NCBI GenBank assembly: GCA_965644315.1 | Contig: CBFFRQ010000199.1 | Span: 1 to 43,787, forward strand | DNA: 43,787 nt | Direction of reading: 5' to 3' | Source: Caecitellus pseudoparvulus | Taxonomy: Eukaryota; Bigyra: Bicosoecida | In this document: one piece after another, positions 42,801 through 43,787 of the stretch | Layout of the letters: each line of letters starts with the position of its first letter | Numbering within the stretch: the first letter of the stretch is position 1 | The notes under the pieces: model-generated | Seen by the model: only the letters and a program-made list of their open reading frames with translations | What the model was told of the DNA's origin: nothing | Databases searched by the model: none | Translations under genes and position numbers: made by a program

Positions 42801-43787
42801 GTGACGGTCGGCAGCGGTCCATGCACTGGCGTTGTGGTGACTTCGCCCGGCACACTCACCTGCACGGCGCCGACGTGGCAGGCTGCGGGGGGCGCCGTGG
42901 GCCTCGCGCCCGTGACCGTCACCCTGGTGTCTGGTGGCAACTTCACCCTCGCATCTGCGCTGCGGTTTGCTTCCCCCGAGATCATCCAAGTCTCCGGCAC
43001 GCTGCAGTTCCTCGCAGCGCCCTCGTCGCCCACCACCTCCACTATCTCCTTCATTGGCCCGGTGCTGGCTGGCCCGGACCAGCCCAGCACCGGGCAGGAG
43101 GAGGTGTTCGTGCGGGATGCCGACGGCGACACACTTGCGACGTGCAGCGGCATGGGCGGCACCATGCGTGCTCGTCAAGTCGGCAGCAGCGTGGAAGCCA
43201 GCTGCACCGACTTCCGTGAGGCAGCCTTGCCGCCTGTGCCAGCAGGCGACGTCGTAGAACTCGCCTTGGTGCTGCGAACGCACACAGGCATTGACGTGAC
43301 AGCGCAGAGTGCTCGCCTGCTGGTGCATGGGCCGCCCCTCGTCACTCGCGTCAGCCCTGCGCAGGGCTTCGCGAACACCACGCGCGTGACGCTGTCCGGC
43401 GCCAACTTTGGCGCCACTGCAGCCCACATCGCCCGTGTTTCAGTGGGCGCCCTGCACTCCGTGCCGTTTGAGTGGGGGGGTGGCACCAGCATTCTGCTGC
43501 ACCAAGGAGTGCCTGCACAGCCAGACGGCCGCCTGGACGCCTTGCCCATCACAGTGCACACTGTTGGGCAGCAGGCATCACTGCCCGCCAGTGCAGGCGT
43601 GGCGGACTTTTCGTACCAGCTGCCCCTGCAGCCACCCACAGCTTCCCCCACCCTGTTCTGCGCGCAGCAGTCCCCCGCTGGCGTACTGTCCATCGTGCTG
43701 CTGTGGCCAGGTGACCGTGTGACGCGAGCACTGGGTATCGCCTCGTGGACTGTGCACGTGCAGCCGTGGACTGGCAATGCGACGGTG
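36866..43787 (+). CDS. Giant RCC1-repeat / IPT-TIG surface protein (right paralog), 3' end outside window
   Basis: Starts with ATG at 36866 and a signal peptide (WAVAGFVLLVHCTCA). The N-domain (FLSYTPLSD, then FLRWDFNLTF) is clearly paralogous to the left giant (FLSYSPLSD, FLRLDFNLTF). About 13 cysteine-paired RCC1-type repeats follow, then a linker with several Cys, then repeated IPT/TIG-like domains (for example VSPAQGFANTTRVTLSGANFG) to the window end with no stop. By analogy the missing part should be a Cys-rich module and membrane domain. Frame breaks occur near 37808-37815, 39032-39036 (G5), 40098-40103 (G6) and 40290-40301 (G5/A4). The last segment is open from about 40323 to 43787. 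Three breaks fit one missing homopolymer base; the first could instead be a 49-nt intron. Head-to-head with the left paralog. Confidence 0.82.
37990..40680 (+). repeat. RCC1-type repeat array of the right giant protein
   Basis: About 13 repeats with the same C...C(W/Y/F)G core as in the left paralog, from CSIFVGGGVKCYG to CVVLWGGAVKCFG. Spacing is irregular, and several carry GDDE after the glycine-rich loop. Confidence 0.85.

Noticed and set aside
1-43787. Prokaryotic origin suggested by dense, intronless long ORFs on the left
   Set aside because: eL31, SAS-6, COG6 and TTC4 with GT-AG introns are eukaryotic. There are no operon-like ribosome binding sites.

Overview
This window is nuclear DNA of a unicellular eukaryote. 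It encodes a spliced eukaryote-specific ribosomal protein (eL31), an Hsp90 co-chaperone (TTC4/CNS1), a Golgi tether subunit (COG6), a probable Elongator subunit (ELP6) and the centriole cartwheel protein SAS-6. Conserved genes carry short GT-AG introns, mostly 61-73 nt, and genes sit only tens to hundreds of bases apart. SAS-6 implies a lineage that builds centrioles or flagella. Compact G+C-rich DNA, CG-rich splice donors and giant extracellular RCC1/IPT-TIG membrane proteins suggest a free-living flagellate or alga, but I cannot name the lineage.

Layout. 1-4515: a PIF/Harbinger-like DNA transposon with two convergent genes (a DDE transposase and an orphan Cys/His protein) and a short inverted repeat at each end. 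4833-7121: a type II membrane glycosyltransferase of the GT61/DUF563 type. 8052-13982: four head-to-tail intronless ankyrin-repeat genes on the minus strand. Two are near-identical copies in a 1,640-bp tandem duplication, and the outer two are mosaics. 14443-17265: an orphan multipass membrane protein. 17910-21549: a housekeeping block of ELP6 (+), eL31 (-) and TTC4 (+); all three bear on translation or chaperoning. 21859-30659 (-) and 36866 to the window end (+): two giant paralogous surface proteins arranged head-to-head, with COG6 and SAS-6 between them. The minus-strand copy is complete in extent: signal peptide, unique N-domain, about 14 cysteine-paired RCC1-type repeats, IPT/TIG domains, a Cys-rich module, a multi-TM domain and a cytoplasmic tail. 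The plus-strand copy runs off the window.

Two cross-cutting observations stand out. In 9 of 12 reconstructed introns the donor has C at +4 (GTGCGT-like), and in all 12 it has G at +5. The two giant genes and COG6 contain nine one-base reading-frame breaks, most at G/C homopolymers and in the direction expected if one base is missing. This looks more like sequence error than real gene decay.

The conserved genes carry introns. The transposon, glycosyltransferase, ankyrin family, orphan membrane protein and probably the giant receptors do not. No rRNA, tRNA, CRISPR or viral genes were recognised.
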